A DNA stretch of 64,000 nt, taken from assembly GCA_036245805.1 (NCBI GenBank), contig BTRK01000004.1:11470001-11534000 (forward strand), given 5' to 3'. A program made the position numbers and the translations under genes. Positions 11,601-26,700 of the stretch are shown here, piece after piece. The notes beneath the pieces are model-generated. The model was not told the DNA's origin. It searched no databases and was given only the letters and a program-made list of their open reading frames with translations. Origin of the DNA: Pristionchus mayeri (lineage: Eukaryota > Nematoda > Chromadorea > Rhabditida > Neodiplogasteridae). The stretch's first letter is position 1, and each line of letters opens with the position of its first letter.

Positions 11601-14600
11601 GGGACCATGTGAGAGAGATTAAATTCGCTTTCCAAAAGATATTTTCATTACCCTGCCTTAATATGAAGCAAATTGCATGACAATTATTTTTGTAAAATAG
11701 TAAAATGTTGAAATTGGGCGTTGATATCAGCATTCAGCACCATCCACGATGGCATGCCGATTTTCCAGAATTAGGGACCATGCGAGATATATTAAATTCG
11801 CTTCCCAAAAGATATTTTCATTACCCTGCCTTAATATGAATCAAATTGCATGACAATTATTTTTGAAAATTGGAAAAATGTTGAAATTGTGCGTTCATAT
11901 CGGCATTCAGCACCATCCACGATGGCATGCCGCTTTTCCAGAATTAGGGACCATGCGAGAGAGATTAAATTCGCTTTCCAAAATGTATTTTCATTACCCT
12001 GCCTTAATATGAAGCAAATTGCATAACAATTATTTTTGTAAAATAGTAAAATGTTGAAATTGGGCGTTCATATCGGCATTCAGCACCATCCACGATGGCA
12101 TGCCGCTTTTCCAGAATTAGGGACCATGTGAGAGAGATTAAATTCGCTTCCCAAAATGTATTTTCATTACCCTCCCTTAATATGAATCAAATTGCATGAC
12201 AATTATTTTTGTAAAATAGTAAAAATGTTGAAATTGGGCGTTCATATCGGCATTCAGCACCATCCACGATGGCATGCCGCTTTTCCAGAATTAGGGACCA
12301 TGCGAGATATATTAAATTCGCTTCCCAAAAGATATTTGCATTACCCTGCCTTAATATGAAGCAAATTGCATGACAATTATTTTTGTAAAATAGTAAAATG
12401 TTGAAATTGGGCGTTCATATCGGCATTCAGCACCATCCACGATGGCATGCCGCTTTTCCAGAATTAGGGACCATGTGAGAGAGAATAAATTCGCTTCCCA
12501 AAATGTATTTTCATTACCCTGCCTTAAGATGAAGCAAATTGCATGACAATTATTTTGTAAAATATTAAAATGTTGAAATTGGGCGTTGATATCAGCATTC
12601 AGCACCATCCACGATGGCATGCCGCTTTTCCAGAATTAGGGACCATGTGAGAGAGATTAAATTCGCTTTCCAAAAGATATTTTCATTACCCTGCCTTAAT
12701 ATGAAGCAAATTGCATGACAATTATTTTTGTAAAATAGTAAAATGTTGAAATTGGGCGTTGATATCAGCATTCAGCACCATCCACGATGGCATGCCGATT
12801 TTCCAGAATTAGGGACCATGCGAGATATATTAAATTCGCTTCCCAAAAGATATTTTCATTACCCTGCCTTAATATGAATCAAATTGCATGACAATTATTT
12901 TTGTAAAATAGAAAAAATGTTGAAATTGGGCGTTCATATCAGCATTCAGCACCATCCACGATGGTATGCCGTTTTTCCAGAATTAGGGACCATGCGAGAG
13001 AGATTAAAATCGCTTCCCAAAAGATATTTTCATTACCCTGCCTTAATATGAAGCAAATTGCATGACAATTATTTTTGTAAAATAGTAAAATGTTGAAATT
13101 GGGCGTTGATATCAGCATTCAGCACCATCCACGATGGCATGCCGATTTTCCAGAATTAGGGACCATGCGAGATATATTAAATTCGCTTCCCAAAAGATAT
13201 TTTCATTACCCTGCCTTAATATGAATCAAATTGCATGACAATTATTTTTGAAAATTGGAAAAATGTTGAAATTGTGCGTTCATATCGGCATTCAGCACCA
13301 TCCACGATGGCATGCCGCTTTTCCAGAATTAGGGACCATGCGAGAGAGATTAAATTCGCTTTCCAAAATGTATTTTCATTACCCTGCCTTAATATGAAGC
13401 AAATTGCATGACAATTATTTTTGTAAAATAGTAAAATGTTGAAATTGGGCGTTCATATCGGCATTCAGCACCATCCACGATGGCATGCCGCTTTTCCAGA
13501 ATTAGGGACCATGTGAGAGAGAATAAATTCGCTTCCCAAAATGTATTTTCATTACCCTGCCTTAAGATGAAGCAAATTGCATGACAATTATTTTGTAAAA
13601 TATTAAAATGTTGAAATTGGGCGTTGATATCAGCATTCAGCACCATCCACGATGGCATGCCGCTTTTCCAGAATTAGGGACCATGCGAGATATATTAAAT
13701 TCGCTTCCCAAAAGATATTTTCATTACCCTGCCTTAATATGAATCAAATTGCATGACAATTATTTTTGAAAATTGGAAAAATGTTGAAATTGTGCGTTCA
13801 TATCGGCATTCAGCACCATCCACGATGGCATGCCGCTTTTCCAGAATTAGGGACCATGCGAGAGAGATTAAATTCGCTTTCCAAAATGTATTTTCATTAC
13901 CCTGCCTTAATATGAAGCAAATTGCATGACAATTATTTTTGTAAAATAGTAAAATGTTGAAATTGGGCGTTCATATCGGCATTCAGCACCATCCACGATG
14001 GCATGCCGCTTTTCCAGAATTAGGGACCATGTGAGAGAGAATAAATTCGCTTCCCAAAATGTATTTTCATTACCCTGCCTTAAGATGAAGCAAATTGCAT
14101 GACAATTATTTTGTAAAATATTAAAATGTTGAAATTGGGCGTTGATATCAGCATTCAGCACCATCCACGATGGCATGCCGCTTTTCCAGAATTAGGGACC
14201 ATGTGAGAGAGATTAAATTCGCTTTCCAAAAGATATTTTCATTACCCTGCCTTAATATGAAGCAAATTGCATGACAATTATTTTTGTAAAATAGTAAAAT
14301 GTTGAAATTGGGCGTTGATATCAGCATTCAGCACCATCCACGATGGCATGCCGATTTTCCAGAATTAGGGACCATGCGAGATATATTAAATTCGCTTCCC
14401 AAAAGATATTTTCATTACCCTGCCTTAATATGAATCAAATTGCATGACAATTATTTTTGTAAAATAGAAAAAATGTTGAAATTGGGCGTTCATATCAGCA
14501 TTCAGCACCATCCACGATGGCATGCCGCTTTTCCAGAATTAGGGACCATGCGAGAGAGATTAAATTCGCTTTCCAAAATGTATTTTCATTACCCTGCCTT

Positions 14601-17600
14601 AATATGAAGCAAATTGCATAACAATTATTTTTGTAAAATAGTAAAATGTTGAAATTGGGCGTTCATATCGGCATTCAGCACCATCCACGATGGCATGCCG
14701 CTTTTCCAGAATTAGGGACCATGTGAGAGAGATTAAATTCGCTTCCCAAAATGTATTTTCATTACCCTCCCTTAATATGAATCAAATTGCATGACAATTA
14801 TTTTTGTAAAATAGTAAAAATGTTGAAATTGGGCGTTCATATCGGCATTCAGCACCATCCACGATGGCATGCCGCTTTTCCAGAATTAGGGACCATGCGA
14901 GATATATTAAATTCGCTTCCCAAAAGATATTTTCATTACCCTGCCTTAATATGAATCAAATTGCATGACAATTATTTTTGTAAAATAGAAAAAATGTTGA
15001 AATTGTGCGTTCATATCATCATTCAGCACCATCCACGATGGCATGCCGCTTTTCCAGAATTAGGGACCATGCGAGAGAGATTAAATTCGCTTTCCAAAAT
15101 GTATTTTCATTACCCTGCCTTAATATGAAGCAAATTGCATGACAATTATTTTTGTAAAATAGTAAAATGTTGAAATTGGGCTTTCATATCGGCATTCAGC
15201 ACCATCCACGATGGCATGCCGCTTTTCCAGAATTAGGGACCATGTGAGAGAGAATAAATTCGCTTCCCAAAATGTATTTTCATTACCCTGCCTTAAGATG
15301 AAGCAAATTGCATGACAATTATTTTGTAAAATATTAAAATGTTGAAATTGGGCGTTGATATCAGCATTCAGCACCATCCACGATGGCATGCCGCTTTTCC
15401 AGAATTAGGGACCATGTGAGAGAGATTAAATTCGCTTTCCAAAAGATATTTTCATTACCCTGCCTTAATATGAAGCAAATTGCATGACAATTATTTTTGT
15501 AAAATAGTAAAATGTTGAAATTGGGCGTTGATATCAGCATTCAGCACCATCCACGATGGCATGCCGATTTTCCAGAATTAGGGACCATGCGAGATATATT
15601 AAATTCGCTTCCCAAAAGATATTTTCATTACCCTGCCTTAATATGAATCAAATTGCATGACAATTATTTTTGTAAAATAGAAAAAATGTTGAAATTGGGC
15701 GTTCATATCAGCATTCAGCACCATCCACGATGGCATGCCGCTTTTCCAGAATTAGGGACCATGCGAGAGAGATTAAATTCGCTTTCCAAAATGTATTTTC
15801 ATTACCCTGCCTTAATATGAAGCAAATTGCATAACAATTATTTTTGTAAAATAGTAAAATGTTGAAATTGGGCGTTCATATCGGCATTCAGCACCATCCA
15901 CGATGGCATGCCGCTTTTCCAGAATTAGGGACCATGTGAGAGAGATTAAATTCGCTTCCCAAAATGTATTTTCATTACCCTCCCTTAATATGAATCAAAT
16001 TGCATGACAATTATTTTTGTAAAATAGTAAAAATGTTGAAATTGGGCGTTCATATCGGCATTCAGCACCATCCACGATGGCATGCCGCTTTTCCAGAATT
16101 AGGGACCATGCGAGATATATTAAATTCGCTTCCCAAAAGATATTTTCATTACCCTGCCTTAATATGAATCAAATTGCATGACAATTATTTTTGTAAAATA
16201 GAAAAAATGTTGAAATTGTGCGTTCATATCATCATTCAGCACCATCCACGATGGCATGCCGCTTTTCCAGAATTAGGGACCATGCGAGAGAGATTAAATT
16301 CGCTTTCCAAAATGTATTTGCATTACCCTGCCTTAATATGAAGCAAATTGCATGACAATTATTTTTGTAAAATAGTAAAATGTTGAAATTGTGCGTTCAT
16401 ATCATCATTCAGCACCATCCACGATGGCATGCCGCTTTTCCAGAATTAGGGACCATGTGAGAGAGAATAAATTCGCTTCCCAAAATGTATTTTCATTACC
16501 CTGCCTTAAGATGAAGCAAATTGCATGACAATTATTTTGTAAAATATTAAAATGTTGAAATTGGGCGTTGATATCATCATTCAGCACCATCCACGATGGC
16601 ATGCCGCTTTTCCAGAATTAGGGACCATGTGAGAGAGATTAAATTCGCTTTCCAAAAGATATTTTCATTACCCTGCCTTAATATGAAGCAAATTGCATGA
16701 CAATTATTTTTGTAAAATAGTAAAATGTTGAAATTGGGCGTTGATATCAGCATTCAGCACCATCCACGATGGCATGCCGATTTTCCAGAATTAGGGACCA
16801 TGCGAGATATATTAAATTCGCTTCCCAAAAGATATTTTCATTACCCTGCCTTAATATGAATCAAATTGCATGACAATTATTTTTGTAAAATAGAAAAAAT
16901 GTTGAAATTGGGCGTTCATATCAGCATTCAGCACCATCCACGATGGTATGCCGCTTTTCCAGAATTAGGGACCATGCGAGAGAGATTAAAATCGCTTCCC
17001 AAAAGATATTTTCATTACCCTGCCTTAATATGAAGCAAATTGCATGACAATTATTTTTGTAAAATAGTAAAATGTTGAAATTGGGCGTTGATATCAGCAT
17101 TCAGCACCATCCACGATGGCATGCCGATTTTCCAGAATTAGGGACCATGCGAGATATATTAAATTCGCTTCCCAAAAGATATTTTCATTACCCTGCCTTA
17201 ATATGAATCAAATTGCATGACAATTATTTTTGAAAATTGGAAAAATGTTGAAATTGTGCGTTCATATCGGCATTCAGAACCATCCACGATGGCATGCCGC
17301 TTTTCCAGAATTAGGGACCATGCGAGAGAGATTAAATTCGCTTTCCAAAATGTATTTTCATTACCCTGCCTTAATATGAAGCAAATTGCATAACAATTAT
17401 TTTTGTAAAATAGTAAAATGTTGAAATTGGGCGTTCATATCGGCATTCAGCACCATCCACGATGGCATGCCGCTTTTCCAGAATTAGGGACCATGTGAGA
17501 GAGATTAAATTCGCTTCCCAAAATGTATTTTCATTACCCTCCCTTAATATGAATCAAATTGCATGACAATTATTTTTGTAAAATAGTAAAAATGTTGAAA

Positions 17601-20600
17601 TTGGGCGTTCATATCGGCATTCAGCACCATCCACGATGGCATGCCGCTTTTCCAGAATTAGGGACCATGCGAGATATATTAAATTCGCTTCCCAAAAGAT
17701 ATTTTTATTACCCTGCCTTAATATGAATCAAATTGCATGACAATTATTTTTGTAAAATAGAAAAAATGTTGAAATTGTGCGTTCATATCATCATTCAGCA
17801 CCATCCACGATGGCATGCCGCTTTTCCAGAATTAGGGACCATGCGAGAGAGATTAAATTCGCTTTCCAAAATGTATTTGCATTACCCTGCCTTAATATGA
17901 AGCAAATTGCATGACAATTATTTTTGTAAAATAGTAAAATGTTGAAATTGGGCGTTCATATCGGCATTCAGCACCATCCACGATGGCATGCCGCTTTTCC
18001 AGCATTAGGGACCATGTGAGAGAGAATAAATTCGCTTCCCAAAATGTATTTTCATTACCCTGCCTTAAGATGAAGCAAATTGCATGACAATTATTTTGTA
18101 AAATATTAAAATGTTGAAATTGGGCGTTGATATCAGTATTCAGCACCATCCACGATGGCATGCCGCTTTTCCAGAATTAGGGACCATGTGAGAGAGATTA
18201 AATTCGCTTTCCAAAAGATATTTTCATTACCCTGCCTTAATATGAAGCAAATTGCATGACAATTATTTTTGTAAAATAGTAAAATGTTGAAATTGGGCGT
18301 TGATATCAGCATTCAGCACCATCCACGATGGCATGCCGATTTTCCAGAATTAGGGACCATGCGAGATATATTAAATTCGCTTCCCAAAAGATATTTTCAT
18401 TACCCTGCCTTAATATGAATCAAATTGCATGACAATTATTTTTGTAAAATAGAAAAAATGTTGAAATTGGGCGTTCATATCAGCATTCAGCACCATCCAC
18501 GATGGTATGCCGCTTTTCCAGAATTAGGGACCATGCGAGAGAGATTAAAATCGCTTCCCAAAATGTATTTTCATTACCCTGCCTTAATATGAATCAAATT
18601 GCATGACAATTATTTTTGAAAATTGGAAAAATGTTGAAATTGTGCGTTCATATCGGCATTCAGCACCATCCACGATGGCATGCCGCTTTTCCAGAATTAG
18701 GGACCATGCGAGATATATTAAATTCGCTTCCCAAAAGATATTTTCATTACCCTGCCTTAATATGAATCAAATTGCATGACAATTATTTTTGTAAAATAGA
18801 AAAAATGTTGAAATTGTGCGTTCATATCGGCATTCAGCACCATCCACGATGGCATGCCGCTTTTCCAGAATTAGGGACCATGCGAGAGAGATTAAATTCG
18901 CTTTCCAAAATGTATTTGCATTACCCTGCCTTAATATGAAGCAAATTGCATGACAATTATTTTTGTAAAATAGTAAAATGTTGAAATTGGGCGTTCATAT
19001 CGGCATTCAGCACCATCCACGATGGCATGCCGCTTTTCCAGAATTAGGGACCATGTGAGAGAGAATAAATTCGCTTCCCAAAATGTATTTTCATTACCCT
19101 GCCTTAAGATGAAGCAAATTGCATGACAATTATTTTGTAAAATATTAAAATGTTGAAATTGGGCGTTGATATCAGCATTCAGCACCATCCACGATGGCAT
19201 GCCGCTTTTCCAGAATTAGGGACCATGTGAGAGAGATTAAATTCGCTTCCCAAAAGATATTTTCATTACCCTGCCTTAAGATGAAGCAAATTGCATGACA
19301 ATTATTTTGTAAAATATTAAAATGTTGAAATTGGGCGTTGATATCAGCATTCAGCACCATCCACGATGGCATGCCGCTTTTCCAGAATTAGGGACCATTC
19401 GAGATATATTAAATTCGCTTCCCAAAAGATATTTTCATTACCCTGCCTTAATATGAATCAAATTGCATGACAATTATTTTTGTAAAATAGAAAAAATGTT
19501 GAAATTGTGCGTTCATATCATCATTCAGCACCATCCACGATGGCATGCCGCTTTTCCAGAATTAGGGACCATGCGAGAGAGATTAAATTCGCTTTCCAAA
19601 ATGTATTTGCATTACCCTGCCTTAATATGAAGCAAATTGCATGACAATTATTTTTGTAAAATAGTAAAATGTTGAAATTGGGCGTTCATATCGGCATTCA
19701 GCACCATCCACGATGGCATGCCGCTTTTCCAGAATTAGGGACCATGTGAGAGAGAATAAATTCGCTTCCCAAAATGTATTTTCATTACCCTGCCTTAAGA
19801 TGAAGCAAATTGCATGACAATTATTTTGTAAAATATTAAAATGTTGAAATTGGGCGTTGATATCAGCATTCAGCACCATCCACGATGGCATGCCGCTTTT
19901 CCAGAATTAGGGACCATGTGAGAGAGATTAAATTCGCTTTCCAAAAGATATTTTCATTACCCTGCCTTAATATGAAGCAAATTGCATGACAATTATTTTT
20001 GTAAAATAGTAAAATGTTGAAATTGGGCGTTGATATCAGCATTCAGCACCATCCACGATGGCATGCCGATTTTCCAGAATTAGGGACCATGCGAGATATA
20101 TTAAATTCGCTTCCCAAAAGATATTTTCATTACCCTGCCTTAATATGAATCAAATTGCATGACAATTATTTTTGTAAAATAGAAAAAATTTTGAAATTGG
20201 GCGTTCATATCAGCATTCAGCACCATCCACGATGGTATGCCGCTTTTCCAGAATTAGGGACCATGCGAGAGAGATTAAAATCGCTTCCCAAAATGTATTT
20301 TCATTACCCTGCCTTAATATGAATCAAATTGCATGACAATTATTTTTGTAAAATAGTAAAATGTTGAAATTGGGCGTTGATATCAGCATTCAGCACCATC
20401 CACGATGGCATGCCGCTTTTCCAGAATTAGGGACCATGCGAGAGAGATTAAATTCGCTTTCCAAAATGTATTTGCATTACCCTGCCTTAATATGAAGCAA
20501 ATTGCATGACAATTATTTTTGTAAAATAGTAAAATGTTGAAATTGGGCGTTCATATCGGCATTCAGCACCATCCACGATGGCATGCCGCGTTTCCAGAAT

Positions 20601-20780
20601 TAGGGACCATGTGAGAGAGAATAAATTCGCTTCCCAAAATGTATTTTCATTACCCTGCCTTAAGATGAAGCAAATTGCATGACAATTATTTTGTAAAATA
20701 TTAAAATGTTGAAATTGGGCGTTGATATCAGCATTCAGCACCATCCACGATGGCATGCCGCTTTTCCAGAATTAAGGATC

Positions 20781-23700
20781 ATGTGAGAGAGATTAAATTC
20801 GCTTTCCAAAAGATATTTTCATTACCCTGCCTTAATATGAAGCAAATTGCATGACATTTATTTTTGTAAAATAGTAAAATGTTGAAATTGGGCGTTCATA
20901 TCGGCATTCAGCACCATCCACGATGACATGCCGCTTTTCCATAATTAGGGACCATGCGAGAGAGATTAAATTCGCTTCCCAAAATGTATTTTCATTACCC
21001 TGCCTTAATATGAAGCAAATTGCATGACAATTATTTTTGTAAAATAGTAAAATGTTGAAATTGGGCGTTCATATCGGCATTCAGCACCATCCACGATGAC
21101 ATGCCGCTTTTCCATAATTAGGGACCATGCGAGAGAGATTAAATTCGCTTCCCAAAATGTATTTTCATTACCCTGCCTTAATATGAAGCAAATTGCATGA
21201 CAATTATTTTTGTAAAATAGTAAAATGTTGAAATTGGGCGTTGATATCAGCATTCAGCACCATCCACAATGGCATGCCGCTTTTCCAGAATTAGGGACCA
21301 TGTGAGAGAGATTAAATTCGCTTTCCAAAAGATATTTTCATTACCCTGCCTTAATATGAAGCAAATTGCATGACATTTATTTTTGTAAAATAGTAAAATG
21401 TTGAAATTGGGCGTTCATATCGGCATTCAGCACCATCCACGATGACATGCCGCTTTTCCATAATTAGGGACCATGCGAGAGAGATTAAATTCGCTTCCCA
21501 AAATGTATTTTCATTACCCTGCCTTAATATGAAGCAAATTGCATGACAATTATTTTTGTAAAATAGTAAAATGTTGAAATTGGGCGTTGATATCAGCATT
21601 CAGCACCATCCACGATGGCATGCCGCTTTTCCAGAATTAAGGATCATCTGAGAGAGATTAAATTCGCTTTCCAAAAGATATTTTCATTACCCTGCCTTAA
21701 TATGAAGCAAATTGCATGACATTTATTTTTGTAAAATAGTAAAATGTTGAAATTGGGCGTTCATATCGGCATTCAGCACCATCCACGATGACATGCCGCT
21801 TTTCCATAATTAGGGACCATGCGAGAGAGATTAAATTCGCTTCCCAAAATGTATTTTCATTACCCTGCCTTAATATGAAGCAAATTGCATGACAATTATT
21901 TTTGTAAAATAGTAAAATGTTGAAATTGGGCGTTCATATCGGCATTCAGCACCATCCACGATGACATGCCGCTTTTCCATAATTAGGGACCACGCGAGAG
22001 AGATTAAATTCGCTTCCCAAAAGATATTTTCATTACCCTGCCTTAATATGAAGCAAATTGCATGACATTTATTTTTGTAAAATAGTAAAATGTTGAAATT
22101 AGGCGTTCATATCGGCATTCAGCACCATCCACGATGACATGCCGCTTTTCCATAATTAGGGACCATGCGAGAGAGATTAAATTCGCTTCCCAAAATGTAT
22201 TTTCATTACCCTGCCTTAATATGAATCAAATTGCATGACAATTATTTTTGTAAAATAGTAAAATGTTGAAATTGGGCGTTGATATCAGCATTCAGCACCA
22301 TCCACGATGGCATGCCGCTTTTCCAGAATTAGGGACCATGTGAGAGAGATTAAATTCGCTTTCCAAAAGATATTTTCATTACCCTGCCTTAATATGAAGC
22401 AAATTGCATGACATTTATTTTTGTAAAATAGTAAAATGTTGAAATTGGGCGTTCATATCGGCATTCAGCACCATCCACGATGACATGCCGCTTTTCCATA
22501 ATTAGGGACCATGTGAGAGAGATTAAATTCGCTTCCCAAAATGTATTTTCATTACCCTGCCTTAATATGAAGCAAATTGCATGACAATTATTTTGTAAAA
22601 TATTAAAATGTTGAAATTGGGCGTTCATATCGGCATTCAGCACCATCCACGATGACATGCCGCTTTTCCATAATTAGGGACCATGCGAGAGAGATTAAAT
22701 TCGCTTCCCAAAATGTATTTTCATTACCCTGCCTTAATATGAATCAAATTGCATGACAATTATTTTTGTAAAATAGTAAAATGTTGAAATTGGGCGTTGA
22801 TATCAGCATTCAGCACCATCCACGATGGCATGCCGCTTTTCCAGAATTAGGGACCATGTGAGAGAGATTAAATTCGCTTTCCAAAAGATATTTTCATTAC
22901 CCTGCCTTAATATGAAGCAAATTGCATGACATTTATTTTTGTAAAATAGTAAAATGTTGAAATTGGGCGTTCATATCGGCATTCAGCACCATCCACGATG
23001 ACATGCCGCTTTTCCATAATTAGGGACCATGTGAGAGAGATTAAATTCGCTTCCCAAAATGTATTTTCATTACCCTGCCTTAATATGAAGCAAATTGCAT
23101 GACAATTATTTTGTAAAATATTAAAATGTTGAAATTGGGCGTTCATATCGGCATTCAGCACCATCCACGATGACATGCCGCTTTTCCATAATTAGGGACC
23201 ATGCGAGAGAGATTAAATTCGCTTCCCAAAATGTATTTTCATTACCCTGCCTTAATATGAAGCAAATTGCATGACAATTATTTTTGTAAAATAGTAAAAT
23301 GTTGAAATTGGGCGTTGATATCAGCATTCAGCACCATCCACGATGGCATGCCGCTTTTCCAGAATTAAGGATCATGTGAGAGAGATTAAATTCGCTTTCC
23401 AAAAGATATTTTCATTACCCTGCCTTAATATGAAGCAAATTGCATGACATTTATTTTTGTAAAATAGTAAAATGTTGAAATTGGGCGTTCATATCGGCAT
23501 TCAGCACCATCCACGATGACATGCCGCTTTTCCATAATTAGGGACCATGCGAGAGAGATTAAATTCGCTTCCCAAAATGTATTTTCATTACCCTGCCTTA
23601 ATATGAAGCAAATTGCATGACAATTATTTTTGTAAAATAGTAAAATGTTGAAATTGGGCGTTCATATCGGCATTCAGCACCATCCACGATGACATGCCGC

Positions 23701-26700
23701 TTTTCCATAATTAGGGACCATGCGAGAGAGATTAAATTCGCTTCCCAAAAGATATTTTCATTACCCTGCCTTAATATGAAGCAAATTGCATGACATTTAT
23801 TTTTGTAAAATAGTAAAATGTTGAAATTGGGCGTTCATATCGGCATTCAGCACCATCCACGATGACATGCCGCTTTTCCATAATTAGGGACCATGCGAGA
23901 GAGATTAAATTCGCTTCCCAAAATGTATTTTCATTACCCTGCCTTAATATGAATCAAATTGCATGACAATTATTTTTGTAAAATAGTAAAATGTTGAAAT
24001 TGGGCGTTGATATCAGCATTCAGCACCATCCACGATGGCATGCCGCTTTTCCAGAATTAGGGACCATGTGAGAGAGATTAAATTCGCTTTCCAAAAGATA
24101 TTTTCATTACCCTGCCTTAATATGAAGCAAATTGCATGACATTTATTTTTGTAAAATAGTAAAATGTTGAAATTGTGCGTTCATATCGGCATTCAGCACC
24201 ATCCACGATGACATGCCGCTTTTCCATAATTAGGGACCATGCGAGAGAGATTAAATTCGCTTCCCAAAATGTATTTTCATTGCCCTGCCTTAATATGAAG
24301 CAAATTGCATGACAATTATTTTGTAAAATATTTAAAAATGTTGAAATTGGGCGTTCATATCAGCATTCAGCACCATCCACGATGGCATGCCGCTTTTCCA
24401 GAATTAAGGATCATGTGAGAGAGATTAAATTCGCTTTCCAAAAGATATTTTCATTACCCTGCCTTAATATGAAGCAAATTGCATGACATTTATTTTTGTA
24501 AAATAGTAAAATGTTGAAATTGGGCGTTCATATCGGCATTCAGCACCATCCACGATGACATGCCGCTTTTCCATAATTAGGGACCATGCGAGAGAGATTA
24601 AATTCGCTTCCCAAAATGTATTTTCATTACCCTGCCTTAATATGAAGCAAATTGCATGACAATTATTTTTGTAAAATAGTAAAATGTTGAAATTGGGCGT
24701 TCATATCGGCATTCAGCACCATCCACGATGACATGCCGCTTTTCCATAATTAGGGACCATGCGAGAGAGATTAAATTCGCTTCCCAAAAGATATTTTCAT
24801 TACCCTGCCTTAATATGAAGCAAATTGCATGACATTTATTTTTGTAAAATAGTAAAATGTTGAAATTGGGCGTTCATATCGGCATTCAGCACCATCCACG
24901 ATGACATGCCGCTTTTCCATAATTAGGGACCATGCGAGAGAGATTAAATTCGCTTCCCAAAATGTATTTTCATTACCCTGCCTTAATATGAATCAAATTG
25001 CATGACAATTATTTTTGTAAAATAGTAAAATGTTGAAATTGGGCGTTGATATCAGCATTCAGCACCATCCACGATGGCATGCCGCTTTTCCAGAATTAGG
25101 GACCATGTGAGAGAGATTAAATTCGCTTTCCAAAAGATATTTTCATTACCCTGCCTTAATATGAAGCAAATTGCATGACATTTATTTTTGTAAAATAGTA
25201 AAATGTTGAAATTGGGCGTTCATATCGGCATTCAGCACCATCCACGATGACATGCCGCTTTTCCATAATTAGGGACCATGTGAGAGAGATTAAATTCGCT
25301 TCCCAAAATGTATTTTCATTACCCTGCCTTAATATGAAGCAAATTGCATGACAATTATTTTTGTAAAATAGTAAAATGTTGAAATTGGGCGTTGATATCA
25401 GCATTCAGCACCATCCACGATGGCATGCCGATTTTCCAGAATTAGGGACCATGTGAGAGAGATTCAATTCGCTTCCCAAAATGTATTTTCATTGCCCTGC
25501 CTTAATATGAAGCAAATTGCATGACAATTATTTTGTAAAATATTTAAAAATGTTGAAATTGGGCGTTCATATCAGCATTCAGCACCATCCATGATGGCAT
25601 GCCGCTTTTCCAGAATTAGGGACCATGTGAGAGAGATTAAATTCGCTTTCCAAAATGTATTTTCATTGCCCTGCCTTAATATGAAGCAAATTGCATGACA
25701 ATTATTTTGTAAAATATTTAAAAATGTTGAAATTGGGCGTTCATATCAGCATTCAGCACCATCCATGATGGCATGCCGCTTTTCCATAATTAGGGACCAT
25801 GCGAGAGAGATTAAATTCGCTTCCCAAAATGTATTTTCATTACCCTGCCTTAATATGAAGCAAATTGCATGACAATTATTTTTGTAAAATAGTAAAATGT
25901 TGAAATTGGGCGTTGATATCAGCATTCAGCACCATCCACGATGGCATGCCGATTTTCCAGAATTAGGGACCATGCGAGATATATTAAATTCGCTTCCCAA
26001 AAGATATTTTCATTACCCTGCCTTAATATGAATCAAATTGCATGACAATTATTTTTGTAAAATAGAAAAAATGTTGAAATTGGGCGTTCATATCAGCATT
26101 CAGCACCATCCACGGTGGCATGCCGCTTTTCCAGAATTAGGGGCCATGCGAGAGAGATTAAATTATCTTCCCAAAATGTATTTTCGTTACCCTGCCTTAA
26201 TATGAAGCAAATTGCATGACATTTATTTTTGTAAAATAGTAAAATGTTGAAATTGGGCGTTGATATCAGCATTCAGCACCATCCACGATGGCATGCCGCT
26301 TTTCCAGAATTAGGGTCCATGTGAGAGAGATTAAATTCGCTTTCCAAAAGATATTTTCATTACCCTGCCTTAATATGAAGCAAATTGCATGACATTTATT
26401 TTTGTAAAATAGTAAAATGTTGAAATTGGGCGTTCATATCGGCATTCAGCACCATCCACGATGACATGCCGCTTTTCCATAATTAGGGACCATGCGAGAG
26501 AGATTAAATTCGCTTCCCAAAATGTATTTTCATTACCCTGCCTTAATATGAAGCAAATTGCATGACAATTATTTTTGTAAAATAGTAAAATGTTGAAATT
26601 GGGCGTTGATATCAGCATTCAGCACCATCCACGATGGCATGCCGCTTTTCCAGAATTAGGGACCATGTGAGAGAGATTAAATTCGCTTTCCAAAAGATAT

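Larger units (their letters stand above)
4243..20780. repeat. Satellite domain A
   Basis: Diagnostic variants are TTCATATCATCATTC, GCCGATTTTCC, GCGAGATATATTAAATTCG, AAAAGATATTTTC, GAAAATTGGAAAAATG in place of the usual linker, GTGAGAGAGAATAAATTCG, CCTTAAGATGAAG and CATTACCCTCCC. The variants come in a repeated order, giving higher-order blocks of 5, 6, 7 and 13 monomers. The block containing AATAAATTCG and CCTTAAGATG recurs near 4.9, 6.1, 7.1, 8.3, 9.4, 10.2, 11.4, 12.5, 13.5, 14.0, 15.2, 16.5, 18.0, 19.1, 19.7 and 20.6 kb. The intervals are unequal multiples of about 173 bp. Confidence 0.85.

Noticed and set aside
4738..23327. Recurrent minus-strand frames of 66-89 codons with near-identical translations
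   Set aside because: They recur because the satellite recurs. The basic monomer length is not a multiple of three, each frame spans one to two monomers and then stops, there is no domain or signal, and the frame is lost in domain C by changes that look neutral.
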